A program made the translations under genes and the position numbers. A stretch of DNA of 64,000 bases from Dasypus novemcinctus (lineage: Eukaryota > Chordata > Mammalia > Cingulata > Dasypodidae): the NCBI RefSeq assembly GCF_030445035.2, contig NC_080677.1, positions 23,633,513-23,697,512 on the forward strand, written 5' to 3'. Positions 1 to 11,035 of the stretch are shown in pieces. How positions within the stretch are numbered: the first letter of the stretch is position 1; every line of letters starts with the position of its first letter. The notes under the pieces are model-generated. The model ran no database searches. It had not been told where the DNA came from and worked only from the letters and a program-made list of their open reading frames with translations.

Positions 1-368
1 AAAGCTTTTAGGATTTCACCATTGCATACTATGTTAGCTGTGGGAGTTTCATATAAACCCTTTATCATGTTCAGAATGTTTCTTTGTATTCCTATCTTTT
101 GCAATGTTTTCATCAGGAAAGGGTGCTGTATTTTGTTGAATTCTTTCTCTGCATCTATAGAGATGATCATGTGATTTTTTTCTTTCAATCAGTTTGTGGG
201 ATGTATTACATTGATTGATTTCCTTATGTTAAACCATCCTTGCATACCCAGGATGAAACCCACTTGGTCATGGTGTATAATTCATCTGATGTGTTGTTGA
301 ATATGATTAGTAAGTATTTTGTTGAGGATTTTAGCATTTAGCTTCACTAGAGAGATTGGTCTTCTTAG
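1..368 (-). pseudogene. L1 ORF2 reverse-transcriptase fragment
   Basis: Minus-strand translation gives an RPISL motif at the right edge (about 360), followed by [23 protein letters not shown], and further on FNKIQHPF and MKTLQKIGIQ. These are the consecutive fingers/palm segments of L1 reverse transcriptase, which copies L1 RNA at the nicked target. Stops and small frame changes interrupt it (for example after NHIQQHIR and near 235). The catalytic YxDD region would lie beyond position 1. The fragment begins abruptly at RPISL, so everything of ORF2 upstream of that point is missing. Confidence 0.87.
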
Positions 369-369
369 T

Positions 370-1165
370 TTCTGTTAATCTTGTGAATATTTTGAACCCT
401 CCATCCATTTTTGAATGGATCAGCTTTGTTGGATAGAGAGTTCTTGGCTGAAATTTTTTTTTGTCTTAGTACCTTAACTGTGTCATACCACTGCCTTCTT
501 GCCTCCATGGTTTCACATGAGAAATCAGCACTTAATCTTATTGAGCTTCCCTTTTATGTGATGGTTCTCTTTTCTCTTGCTGCCTTCAGTATTTTCTCTT
601 TGTCTTGAGCATTGGAGAGTTTGACAAGTATATGTCCTGGAGTAGGCCTGTTGGGATTTATATTGTTTGGGGTACACTGCACTTCCTGGACATGTACATC
701 CATCTCCCTCAATAGGGTTGGGAAGTTTTCAACCATTATTTCCTCCAATACTCCTGTCCCTTTTCCCTTCTCTTCTCCCTCTAGGATGCCTATAATGCAT
801 ATGTTTGTGCATTTTGTTTTGTCATTCAAATCTCTCAGTCCCTGCTGAACTTTTTCTATCATTTTATCTATGTGTTCTACTATCTGTTTGATTTCAGATG
901 TATTGTCTTCCACATCGCTCATTCTTTCCTCTACCTGTTCAAATCTTCTGTTATGTGCTTCCAGTGTATTTTTGATTTCTTGGATTGTGCTGTTCATCCC
1001 CATCATATCTATTATCTTTAATGTACGTTTACAATTTCTTCAGCATGTTCTCCCAGTATCTGCTTAATATCCTTAATCTCTTTCTTCACTTCATTAATTT
1101 GGTCCATGATATTTGTTTGGACAGCTTTGATTAGTAGTTCAATGTTCCGCATCTCTTCCTTTTTT
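370..1165 (-). pseudogene. L1 ORF1 (RNA-binding protein), broken
   Basis: L1 ORF1 proteins are trimeric RNA-binding chaperones with a coiled coil, an RRM and a C-terminal domain. The longest open part (1006-554) shows a coiled coil rich in E, K, Q and I, then an RRM-like stretch with IIGILEGEE and a conserved NPNRPTPGHILVKL block. Upstream, 1165-1020 still encodes coiled-coil sequence (LLIKAVQTNIMDQINEVKK) but is separated by a stop or frame change near 1010-1020. Downstream, the codon after REKRTIT is TAA at 551-553 where the family has a tyrosine; the same frame then continues with SADFSCETMEARRQW. A further frame change lies at the A-run near 450. It cannot make a full ORF1 protein. Confidence 0.85.
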
Positions 1166-1169
1166 TAGT

Positions 1170-3210
1170 TTGTTCATTGGACTAGGCCATGTCTTCCTGT
1201 TTCTTGGTATGGTTTGTAATTTTTTGTTGCTGTCTGGTCATCTTTTTATCTTGATGTGTTTAGTCAGTTGATTGGCTTGTCTTTCTGCTCTAGGGTTTTA
1301 TTTAGCTGCTGTTTTTGTGTGTGTGTTAAGTTTTCTCTTTGACACTTTGTCCTTCTTGTTCTCTTTCCTTGCTGTTTTCTATGTTCCCTTGAAGGGAAAA
1401 GATTAGGGCCAGAGAGAGTGAAAGAGGTAAACAAAGGAAAAGGATAATAGTAATAATAATAGGAAAAGTTAGAAGAGGAACCATATAAGACCTAGGAAAA
1501 TGAATATTTATGTCATGTAAGCAGTGCAGAGTAATAGGAATAAAAAAATGGAGTACCTACAATGAAATGGGAAACCAAATAGAGAAAAATATACAGAATG
1601 AATTAAAAGGCCAGAATGATGAGGAGAGAAGGAAAGAGAAAAGAAAGGACAAAAAGAAAAAAAAGTTCATAAAAGAAAGAAAACAGAATAGATGAGATAG
1701 AAATAAAAACCAGAAAAATTGAGGACTATATAAAGAGAGGTAGAGTATAAGAACAACAGAGAGCAGAAGATAGAAAGATGAAGGAAGGAAAAGAGATAAT
1801 ATTGGTAGACAAAATCAGTATACACAATGAAGAGGAAATGCAGCAAACAAGAAACAAGCCAGCAGCACATAATTGAAAAGAAAAAAAAAATAAGGGGGGA
1901 GGGGGAGAGGAAGAAAGAGGGAAGAAAAGCAAGAAAACGATACAGACAACCACTCGAGCAAGCAGTCAAACAAAAACTAAGAAAGAACTGCCTTCCCTCT
2001 TAGACCCCTGTGGAGCTTCTCAGGCTGCCAGTGTTCATCAATCACTTAACCTGCAGCCTTCCCTCTGCAGGATTTGAAGTGGGTTTTTGCAAGTAAACTA
2101 AGTTAAAATTTTTAAAAAAGTAACCTTTTTTTTTTTTAAGGAAAAAGAAGAGAACTAAGAGAAGCTAACACAAAAATAATATCTGTTTTCCCTGTCCTAA
2201 AATGTCAGCTGGATGTTTGATATCCCTGTGTATCACAACTATACGAGGAGGTAGGAATCAAACTAGGGACCTCATATATTCAAGGCAGAAACTCCTCCAC
2301 TGAGCTAAACTTTCTCAGTTAGCTTTTCAGAAAGCTGTGCAGTCACCTTCCCTTGGGCAGGTTTGACTCTGCGTTTGGATAGATTGTTGCTGATTAGGGG
2401 TCCGTCCCTGTCCCCTTTCTATTCTTCTTGCCTTCTCTGCCAGGGCAGCAGGATGCAATAGCCTGTGTGAGCAGTTCCCCGGCTTACCTCTTCCGGTCAG
2501 GTTGAGTTCCCTTTTGAAATTTAAATGGGACCCTGGTGACTGAACTCACCACAGGAAAAAAATGACTTCCAACCATCGTCTTCCAACCCCTTCCTCCTAG
2601 AAGATCCTAACTAGGCTCATGGAAGCATATTAAGTACTTCCCACTGCCTGCCTCCCTTAGGGGAGTTGAAATTTTGGATAGTTTTCAGCACAGGACTAGT
2701 CAATTGCCTGACTCTGCCCTCTCCAGGCCAAGTTTCCCCATCCCAGGGTGATTAGGTAAATCAGGCTGCCTCAGCAGATTCGCCTCTCCCCTCTTCCTGG
2801 TGCCATCTCGAGCCAGCTGGTATGCTCCCCAAAGCTCAAAGGGGGTCCAGGCAACCAAACCCACAGGAAGGAAACTCTTCTCCACCCTTTGCCAGAACCC
2901 TCCCACTCTTGGAGAATACTTCCTCTTGCTGGGTGGCCTGTAGGAATCAGGGCTCACTGTGGCTTTTTGCCTTGAGGGTGGGGCTTAGCTGTCCCCCAGT
3001 TTCTAGTTTCAAGGGCAAGACACTCATGGTTTTACCTTGAGCAATTTATCTGTTTGTCCACCTCTCTCCAGATCAATGCCCTGAAGCTTCCTGCTCTGTG
3101 GGTTCCCAAAACAGCTCAGTCAGGCAGGGTCTTGCCCCCACTCAGCTGATTTTTGTGAAAGAGATGGCGAGTGCACACTTAAACTGACACCATCTTGCCC
3201 ACCACCCCCA
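1170..3210 (-). promoter_or_regulatory. L1 5' UTR / internal promoter region
   Basis: L1 5' UTRs carry the internal RNA polymerase II promoter. This segment is bounded by ORF1 on the left and the L1 5' start on the right. The right half (about 1980-3210) is moderately GC-rich with several C- and G-runs. The left part is strongly asymmetric: from about 1390 to 1950 the plus strand is A/G-rich, so the transcribed L1 strand is T/C-rich. A tRNA-like relic sits inside at 2243-2315. No functional test can be read from the sequence. Confidence 0.6.
2243..2315 (-). repeat. tRNA-derived SINE relic (DAS monomer-like)
   Basis: The minus strand has an A-box-like tagctcagtggagg (2307-2294) and a B-box-like agtttgattcc (about 2266-2256), ending in cctcct, the layout of the short DAS monomer at 18406. 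No A-tail or target duplication is visible. It lies inside the L1 5' UTR, so it is either an old insertion or an inherited part of this L1 family's UTR. Confidence 0.6.
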
Positions 3211-3224
3211 ATAATGACTTTTCT

Positions 3225-3450
3225 TAGAAGATTTATTTTTATTTATTTCTCTCCCATTCCTCCCTCCCCGCCCCCCCCAGTTGTCTGCTCTTTGTGTCCA
3301 TTCACTGTGTGTTCTTCTGTGTCTGCTTGTATTCTTGTCAGTGGCACCTTCTGTGTCTCTTTTATTGTTGTGTCATCTTGCTGCATCAGCAAGCAAGTCT
3401 GCTCCTGGGCAGGCTGGACTTTTTTTCATGTGGGGTGACTCTCCTTACAG
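3225..3450 (-). mobile_element. DAS SINE, long form, 5'-truncated
   Basis: The plus strand carries the reverse complement of the DAS body: T-rich tail at the left (ttatttttatttattt), then ttgtctgctctttgtg, tccattcactgtgtgttc and the 'cctgggcaggctggac' block. The tRNA head is missing at the right. It lies just beyond the 5' end of the L1 at 1-3210. Confidence 0.85.
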
Positions 3451-3951
3451 GTATCCCTGGCATTTACTGGAGCACCACATTAAAAGGAAAAGTGGGGCCT
3501 TAAGCAGGGCAGGAGTGGGTAGCTGGGCACCTGCTGAACTATGGCTATGGCTTCTTAGAAAGAAGAAGCAGTGGCTTTTAAGTACTGTAATTTATCTCAG
3601 TAGGCGTAAGGTCACTGAGGCTGTTGAGGTGGAATTTATTTTTTGGCAATACAATATTTAGATCTTTTGAGGCTAGCCACAGTTTAAAAAAATTCCTGAC
3701 TTTAATTATACAAAAACATCCAAAAAGTATAAAAGTAAGTATTAAGCGAAGGTATATAAAACCTTTGAGGATCCACTAATGGATTGGAGAGAGGAGAAAT
3801 TTAATTAAATTGTAGCTATATAAACAAAGAAACAGAATTTATAAGCAAGAATAGAAGCACAGTGTTTCTCCAGAATTGTATTTTCTATAGCAAGGGAAGG
3901 TAAACATTATACAGATCAAAAGCACCAGAACTCCATAAGACATAATAGATA
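3451..3951. other. No feature recognised
   Basis: AT-rich, low-copy-looking sequence with short A-runs around 3680-3740. I see no coding potential beyond chance frames and no repeat I can name. Confidence 0.5.
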
Positions 3952-4906
3952 TGTCTTAGCCTGCCAATGCAAAGTACCAGAAATGGGTTGGCTTTTTTTT
4001 TTTTTAAAGATTTATTTTCTCCCCCGTTGTCTGCTCTCTGTGTCCATTCACTGTGTTCTCCTGTGACCGCTTCTATCCTTATCAGCGGCACCAGGAATCT
4101 ATTTCTTTTTGTTGCGTCATCTTGTTGTGTCAGCTCTCCGTGTGTGCGGCGTCATTCCTGGGCAGGCCGCACTTTCTTTCACACTGGCTGGCTCTCCTTA
4201 TGGGCACACTCCTTGTATGTGGGGCTCCCCTATGCAGGGGACACCCCTGCGTGGCAGGGCACTCCTTGCACGCATCAGCACTGCACATGGGCCAGCTCCA
4301 CATGGGTCAAGGAGGCCCAGGGTTTGAACCGTGGACCTCCCATGTGGTAGGTGGACGCCCTATCCACTGGGCCAAGTCTGCTTCCCTGGGTTGGCTTTTA
4401 TAATGGAGATTTTATTTAGGGTAAAAGCTTACAGTTCTGAGGCTGTGGAATGTCCAAGTCAAGGTATCAGCAGAGATGCTTCTCAGGGGTCCTGCCACGT
4501 GCTGAAGCAAGATGGCCGATCTCTGCGAGGTCCCTGCCTTCCTCTCCAGAATCTACCATCTCCCAGAGCTCAGCTGTGGGCCACCAGGTATGGGACTCAT
4601 CTTTTTAGCCTTGAGCTGTTCTGTGGGCCCAGCCTTTTGGGGGCTTCACACTTAAGCTTTGGCTGCTAGTGATCCTTGAGTTCTTTCTCATATGGCAGGA
4701 TCAAAAATGGCAGAGCTCCCTTTTCCTCTCTCTCTCTCTCTGTTTCTCTGTCTCCATTTATATAAGACCCAGCAAGAGGGTGGAGACTCAACCTGAGTCA
4801 CACCTCACTGATGTAGTCCAATCAAAATGGTCTCCAACCCTCAGGAATTGATTAGTTTAAAGCCATAATCTTTTCCTTTGTGGGATTGACCAAATTTAAA
4901 CTGTCA
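3952..4906 (-). mobile_element. Solo LTR, MaLR/MLT1-like, split by a DAS SINE
   Basis: The ends read TG (3952) to CA (4906). The left part has the tgtcttagcctgcca and accagaaatgggttgg blocks, and past the SINE comes ttacagttctgaggctg followed by 'tccaagtcaaggtatcagcag', all typical of reverse-oriented MLT1-type LTRs. A CT-rich run (4724-4756) precedes tttatataagaccc, a TATA-like stretch on the opposite strand. Without the SINE it is about 550 bp. The distal half differs from the mammal-wide MLT1 consensus I recall, so a xenarthran-specific subfamily is likely. No clear 5-bp duplication remains. Confidence 0.65.
3997..4386 (-). mobile_element. DAS SINE, long single-headed form, full length
   Basis: This is a non-autonomous retroposon with a tRNA-derived head carrying an RNA polymerase III promoter. 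Read on the minus strand it starts gggaagcagacttggccc, has a B-box ggttcaaaccc, then the DAS body and an A-tail. It is flanked by a perfect 13-bp duplication, tgggttggctttt (3984-3996 and 4387-4399), which proves insertion into the surrounding LTR. Confidence 0.95.
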
Positions 4907-6652
4907 TACGATATCCAAAGAATGATTTGGTGAGGGCAGCAGGGGGGAAGAGGACATATGCGGACAAATTCTCAAAAATGGAATGGGGAGGGCAGCCCAA
5001 TCCTTTGGTCCCTCACAGGAGCTGAATAGGGATTGATGTCTGCTATTTGCCTACTTTTGGGACTGTTCTTTTAGAATGGGCAGGATCTTATCTGAGCACC
5101 TTCAAGTGGCACATTAATCTAAGAAGGCCAGCAGGTCCTTCAGTAACTTCCTGAGCATGGTACAATCTAGGGTGTCACCATACTTCAGCCTTTCCCTCTC
5201 AGCAGGAGTCCCCACCACAGCCTCCATGTGGGAATTACTTTGTTCCACTGGAGACCCTCTTCTTGGAGTTGTGGTGGGTGGAGATGAAAAACCAATTCTA
5301 TGATATCTGCACCCATTTTAGATCAATGGGAAAATTGAGAGCCCTTTCTCCCAATTTCCCCCCATCAGGGTAAAGACTGGCTAGATGCTCATCAAACCCA
5401 TCACCTCATTCTGGGCACACAGCCAAACAAAGTTTCTCAAACCCCTTGCATCTGGGTTGGGCTGTATCATTAGTTTTCACTAATAGCATATGATAAGACA
5501 TGATGTGTCATTTCTGGGACAAGCAGTTGATGGTGGATGTGGCCTTCTCCAGCTGCTTGCCTGCTGAATGTGGATGATCCCAAGACAAATTATGAGCTGG
5601 CCCTAGGGGTTGGCAGAGCCACAAGGTGAAAGAAGCCTGAGTTCCTGAGTATCATTTTTGGATAGGTGGCCAACTCATCCTAGTTTGCCCTGAACTCCTG
5701 AGAAATCCTTCAGTCCTGGGAAAACTGGAACGGTTGGAAGAATGGTCTCCAACCTCCAGACTGGAATGGTCGGTACTGTTGGAGGACAGAAATCAATGTG
5801 AACATCCACATTGGACTTAGCAGGGGGACATATAAACATTGTGTACATTCTCTGATATTTTGAGTTTGTTTGCTATGAGGCTAGACTACCCTGACTAAAA
5901 TAAGTGATTTTATTTCCCTTCCCTCTTCACAATATCACCTTGCTATCTCTGGGATCTTTCCTCAACACTGGTGGTCCTGGAGCTGTGATATAGTTCTTGC
6001 TGCTCAGCAAACTCTAGTAGAAAAATGAGACACTCTTCCTTGCTGGCAGGCACCCCAGTACTTTAAGGAGAGATTCAACCAGTGCTCCCTGCTCCTTGGA
6101 AATTCACAGGCAAAAATCATAGAGACATATTTAGCATTTGGATAACAAATATACTTCATCTTCAAATGCACTTATTCTATGAGTCAAGAGCACCTAATAA
6201 TTGTCATTTTGATCAGGTCAGAAAACTTTTTTGACGTTTCTATGAGTTATATTGTTTCTCTAAGTGAGATAAAGTGGTTGAGCAATCATAATTAGACTCC
6301 TTTTCCTCTGTGTGATTTTTCAAAGTTAGAACATGAGATGTATCAGATTTGGAGAGTAGAGGCAGGCCTGCTTCTGATGGACCAGAGGCAGTAGGGTTTA
6401 CTCTCAAGTGGCTGACCAAAGTCAGGGCATGAGACTACTGCAAGGTACATTGTGTTGTTCACACAGTGCTTTGAGTCTCAACTCAATCCTCAAGGCATTC
6501 CTCATAGAACAAATCAATCATCAAATAGTAGGGAATATGCTTGCTCTATACCTCTCTGGAAGTGAATTAGGCACCCTGCTCACTATTGCCTCTCAACTCT
6601 ATTCATTCTTCATGGCCTGCTCTACAAAAATGGAGGTGGGCCCTTCACATAA
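4907..6652. other. Mostly unassigned sequence with faint old repeat relics
   Basis: Low-copy-looking DNA without coding signal. At about 5440-5650 a stretch with 'tgatgtgtcatttctggg' and 'ggcagagccacaaggtgaaag' resembles an old mammalian LTR (same type as 61690-62085). At about 5668-5740 tagtttgccctgaact and 'cagtcctgggaaaactgg' suggest a decayed DNA transposon. Both are weak calls. Confidence 0.4.
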
Positions 6653-7107
6653 TGTATTAGTTAGGGTTCTCTAGGGAAACAGAATCAACAAGTGATATCT
6701 GTCAACAGTATGTGATTCTGTAAGAGTCTCTCACACAGCCATGGGGATGCACAAGTCTAGGTTCCTCAGGCAGGCTGCAACCAAGGGCTGCAATGAAAGT
6801 CCAGTGAAAGTTCTTGATGAGTTCTGGGAGATGTTGGCTATCCAAAGACAAACTGGGAAATTCTCAATGCTGGAATCACTTCCCCTTTTAAGGCATTCAA
6901 CTGATTGGGTTAAGTGTCACTCATTGCTGATGGCAATCTCCCTGATTAATATAATTATAACCAGCTATCTTATGATTTATCATTGCAGTAAAGTCAATGG
7001 TGACTAAAGTCCATAAATGCCCTTGTATTACAGTTAGTCCAGTGCTTCCTTGACCAAACAACTGGGCACAATTACCTGGCCAAGTTGACACTATAGCCTA
7101 ACCATCA
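6653..7107 (-). mobile_element. MLT2-type LTR (ERVL class)
   Basis: The plus strand begins tgtattagttagggttctct and ends ggccaagttgacactat ... accatca, the reverse complement of an MLT2 LTR from first to last base. These are solo remnants of an ancient endogenous retrovirus, with no internal coding sequence next to it. The length of about 455 bp fits the family. Confidence 0.88.
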
Positions 7108-7782
7108 TGAATAATTTTCCTTTGTCAGTTGGCATGATGTTTAAGCTTTGTTAGTAAAAGGAGCTGGAGAGAATTTACAGGAGGTGAGGGCTTCTTTTTC
7201 ATCTTCTAGTGGGCTTTTTTTGGTAGGCTTCTGTTGGACATATAGCTTCTCCAGCTACTGGCTCCTCAGTGTTCATGGCCTCCCCAGCATCCAGCTCCTG
7301 CAATGTATACTGGTCAGCAGCACCCAGTGGCCAAAAGCCTCTCCTGACATCCTTCCTGTTGTGTGTGTGTGTGTGTTTTTTTTTAGGCAGAATACCTCTT
7401 GTGAGACACATCCTCCTCAATGACTCTGACTTTTCTCAGAACCATAAAAGGTAGATTTCCAGCAGGTTCCAGCAAATTCCACTGGTGCAGTACCACAGCA
7501 GCCTCTCTGCAATCCAGGGAGCCACAGCCATGCTCTCTCTAACAAGGTCTGGATCTTCTCCTTGAGGACCTTCTTTCTTGGGTGCTCTAGGTCAGCCTAG
7601 AGGTAGTGGCCACTCCTTATATCTACCATTTCTACATTCTTTTGTGCTCCTTTTATTTCGTACTATCCCATCTCTTGTTACTCCAATTCCCAGTTACAGT
7701 TAATAGTTGTTTATATTAAACTTTCCCTGTTCATATAACTGTGATTTCTCTCTCCTCAGTAGACCTTGACTCACTGATATGT
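7108..7782. other. Unassigned, with a GT/T simple repeat
   Basis: (GT)8 at 7361-7376 followed by a run of nine T. The rest is low-copy DNA with no recognised gene or mobile element. Confidence 0.5.
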
Positions 7783-7845
7783 TCGTCTACCCATCCATTC
7801 ATCTGTCTGTCCATCTGTCCGTCTGTCTATCCTTACATTCATTTT
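7783..7845. repeat. TCTG/TCCA-type tetranucleotide simple repeat
   Basis: Imperfect tandem run built from tctgtcca-like units (ccatccattcatctgtctg, then ccatctgtccgtctgtc). It decays towards both edges. Confidence 0.8.
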
Positions 7846-9650
7846 CATCAAATAATCACTTACTGCCTAAGAACTTGATCAGTGTTGTCAAGTTTACAAG
7901 AATGTACTATCTCATCTTAAATGAAGTACAAAGATTAATTTTGGTTCAAAGGAATAAATAAAATTGAAAGCACAAGGTCACAATCCTAGAGATGTCATAG
8001 GAAGGAAAGGCTGTAGAAGCTGAGAAGAAGGAGAGCTGTCCATGGGTAGTATGGCCTGGAAAGCCCCTGGAGGAGGTAGAATTTGAGACAGAGTTCACTG
8101 AGATTGGGCTGAGAACTGATCCTGCTCTTTATCTCACCCTTCTGGCTGGAGGAAAAGGACACCCTGCCCATGGCTTTCTCTTACACTCTGTGGCCAGAAT
8201 CTACCAGCATATAGAGAGCCTCTTTATCAGCCCAGCCTAATAGATCTTCCTGCCCTGACAGGACCAGAGCCTGCAGGGGGTCACCCAGACCTTCAGGGTC
8301 GCTGCACACTCTGTAGCTCTGCTCCCCTGTGCCGCTGCTCATTCTTATTTCGCAGTGCTCAAGGAGCTGAGTGCTGATAACCACATGTTCACATAGCTGA
8401 GGGCATCCTGCAAGGTTCCTCCCCAGGGGAGACTGATTCAGAAAACCAGTGGTGAGTGACAGCACCCAAGAGAGGCTTTGGGTAGCCTTGGAGCATCGCA
8501 ATGAGGCTGAATGGGTGGAGGTTGTGAGTTCCCACTTGGCCTTCATTCCCAGGGGAGGGCAAACCTGATAAGGCTGCAGACGCGCCACCTCCTGCTGATT
8601 TCTGGAGCCCTGAGCCTGAGGTGTCAGGACCTATGGGTCCCGGCTTCCTTCACTGGGAGTGCTGACTTCTGTCAGCCTAGATCTTTGGAAGGATGTTTAA
8701 TATCCAGGCAGCAGCTTCACAGTCATGTGATCTGCCCTTCAAGTGTGGAGGTCCAGACCTCCCACTGCTTCCTTGCCCTCCCACTGCCCGTCTCTTTAGA
8801 TTCCTGACCCTCGCAGGAGCATGCAGAGCTCCCTGCCCCAGGACCCCTGAGGTATCTGGTGCAGTCTTCTCCTCTCCCCATCCCCTCCCTCCTCTCCTAG
8901 GGCTCCACACCATCTCTCTGCCCCTCAGCAGTGGGAAGCCTGGATTTCTCCTTCTAGCTGGCTGCCTCCTCCTAATCATCCTGAGAGCTTCACTTCTTCC
9001 AGCATGCCTTTAGTTACCTCAGAGGTACAGAGCAGCATGATTCTTTGCCATTCTCTGCTCAAAGGAAACCTGCTATGATTCCCCCAAACTGGGACCATTT
9101 TCCTTCAGGGGCATTTCCCCTTCTCTATTCCTCTCTTTAGAACAGGCTGAGAGGTGTCTTTCCCTCTCCCTCCAGCCCCCTCTGGGTGACCCTGCTGGGT
9201 CATTAGTGCCAGTTCGTTGTTTGGGGGTTGCTGCACTGTTAGTCCTGGTATGACGGATGTTGTAAGGCACCTCCCAAGAATTAAGAAAAAGAGAATTAAG
9301 TTTGTCTTCGGAGAATAAAATCGGGAAGCCAATGTGCAGTGGGTCACGGCAAAGAGTGCAAAATCAGCTGATAGAGGCGGAAATCTGTAAGCCTGCAGAG
9401 AGCCGGGGTGGGTGGATCAGAAGGGGCTGCCACTGCTCAAGGTGGAGGCAGCGGCCGGAGGAGGGAGTGAGCTTGGCCTGAGGGAGGAACGGAAGAGGCC
9501 AGAGTGGCTGGACCACAGTGTGCAGCCGTGGCATGGGGGTGTGGCATCAGGGAATTCCGTGAGCGAGGTAGGATCCCCATCCAGATTGTTGGCCGTGGCA
9601 AGGAATTTGAACTCTATTAATTTGTTTTGAGCAGGGACATCTGGTTTACA
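7846..9650. other. No feature recognised
   Basis: Low-copy DNA, locally GC-rich between about 8150 and 9600. Open frames at 8588-8181 (minus) and 8693-9013 (plus) show no domain, no credible start context and a codon composition that simply follows the local base content. I see no repeat I can name. Confidence 0.45.
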
Positions 9651-9651
9651 T

Positions 9652-9705
9652 TTTTAAAAATAATAATTATTTATTTTTAAAAGATACATCACACAAAATG
9701 GTTTG
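9652..9705 (-). mobile_element. Short L1 3'-end fragment
   Basis: The plus strand has ttatttttaaaagatac followed by atcacacaaaatg, the reverse complement of the xenarthran L1 3' tail also seen at 17030-17055. Only about 50 bp remain. Confidence 0.5.
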
Positions 9706-10419
9706 CATTTAAAAGGATTGACCTGGTTTGTGGCAGTTAATTCACGATTCATACATTAGCCTCTTGAGCTTAGTTCCTGGGCTTTGCCTGGAGAGGATAA
9801 GCCTTCCTCCTGCTCTGAAAAGACAGAGTTCTGAGTCAGACTGGAGACAGGCCCTGAGTTAGCGGGGGTCACCTGTGAGGCCCCTGGGGGACATTTGCAG
9901 CCCACCCCCACAGACTCCCGTGGCTTGCCCCGATAATGGCCAAGCAGGAAGGGGAGAATTTTTGAGTTTTCTTCACATGAGCCATCTAACTGCTCCTCCT
10001 TGGGGCTTCCCGTGTCCAGTCTGGGAGGCTTGCACGATTGCTTAGAGCCTCCATTAGTAGCTCTTGGCTACATTTCATTGCTAAGTATCTTCAAAAGAAG
10101 CCCACAAGCGGGCACTGGCAGTCAGAGCGCTGGGCATGTCCTCTGCTTATCTCTTGAAAACTGAGCAGTGCACCCACATGGACATTTTCTATTTAGAAGT
10201 CCCCGACCTTCGTTGAGTGGCTGTGTCTCGAGGCTTATAAAACATTGCCCAAGAGTGAGCACACAGAAGAGCTGATTTGCTGAGTGCTTCCTCGGTGCCA
10301 GGAACTGGAGAGGAACATCAAGCTGAACGCGACCCATCCTCATCCCCACCCAGGGAGCCGTGTACAAAGACAGAGTGCACGCAGCCTTATGAATCAGTCC
10401 AGCTGGCCGGGGCAAGCAT
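9706..10419. other. No feature recognised
   Basis: Low-copy DNA without a recognised gene, repeat or RNA. Confidence 0.45.
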
Positions 10420-10635
10420 GTGGGCTCTGCAGCCAGCATCGCTGGGTGTGAAGCCGGGCGCTGCCACTTAACTGAGGGCTGTCACTTCACTTCTCTGAGC
10501 CTCCCTTTCATCCTCTGTTAAATGGGGTTAATAACCCCCAGCTTAAGGATGAGGTGCTGAAACTATTAAAAGCGCTCATGTATGGGAAGTCCTTGGCGAG
10601 TAGTAGGTACTCAAAAGGTATTATCGCTATTACAA
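10420..10635 (+). mobile_element. MIR SINE
   Basis: Contains the MIR core: cttcacttctctgagcctcc, then ctctgttaaatgggg, then agtaggtactcaa near the 3' end. An ancient tRNA-derived element shared by all mammals. Confidence 0.85.
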
Positions 10636-10924
10636 AAACCTGATGATGTGTAATTTACTTAATCTCTGAAATATTTGGTTTGCTCATCTGCACAATGGGT
10701 ATAAGAGTTTACTGTTAACTCTCCATCTCAGTTATTTTCACTGGGTTAAATTTCATACCAATAGAATATATTGTAAAAATACAGTGTTTCTCCTATGAAT
10801 TTCAGTGTTCTCTGTCCATTGAAGAGTGTATCTGATAGCATGCACAACAATAAAAGGACATTTTTTTTTTCCAGTTAGTATTATCTCCGTGATCCCTCTT
10901 GCACTACTCTTCTCCTGTTCATTA

Positions 10925-11035
10925 ATTTAGATGTATGTTTTTTGAGTGGTCACTATGTGCCAGGAACTGTGGTAGAAGCTCTGTGTGCATTATTTGTAAT
11001 GTTTCATTGTCCCGTTTTAAAGATTGGAAATGATG
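10925..11035 (-). mobile_element. MIR fragment
   Basis: The plus strand shows cactatgtgccaggaactg and later cattgtcccgttttaaagat, the reversed MIR 3' half. Confidence 0.65.

Larger units (their letters stand above)
1..3210 (-). mobile_element. LINE-1 element, 5'-complete, internally deleted, running off the window
   Basis: On the minus strand this reads as 5' UTR (about 3210 down to 1170), ORF1 (about 1165 down to 370) and part of the ORF2 reverse transcriptase (about 368 down to 1). The 5' end near 3210 has the typical L1 opening with a 'caagatgg' motif shortly after a G-rich start. The 5' UTR is about 2 kb, and its plus strand is purine-rich from about 1390 to 1950. The ORF2 endonuclease and the first part of the RT are absent, so the copy is defective. 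The element continues left of position 1. The class call is firm; the subfamily is not determined. Confidence 0.88.

Noticed and set aside
1667-1969. 100-codon minus frame rich in F, L, S
   Set aside because: It lies in the purine-rich tract of the L1 5' UTR, where the opposite strand codes for hydrophobic residues by composition alone; not a membrane protein.
7361-7384. CRISPR-like or functional tandem repeat
   Set aside because: Plain GT/T microsatellite; there are no spaced direct repeats anywhere that would suggest a CRISPR array, and the genome is mammalian.
8181-8588. 135-codon minus-strand frame
   Set aside because: No recognisable motif or homologue; length is within chance expectation for GC-rich DNA of this size. 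The same applies to the 135-codon frame at 29630-30037.
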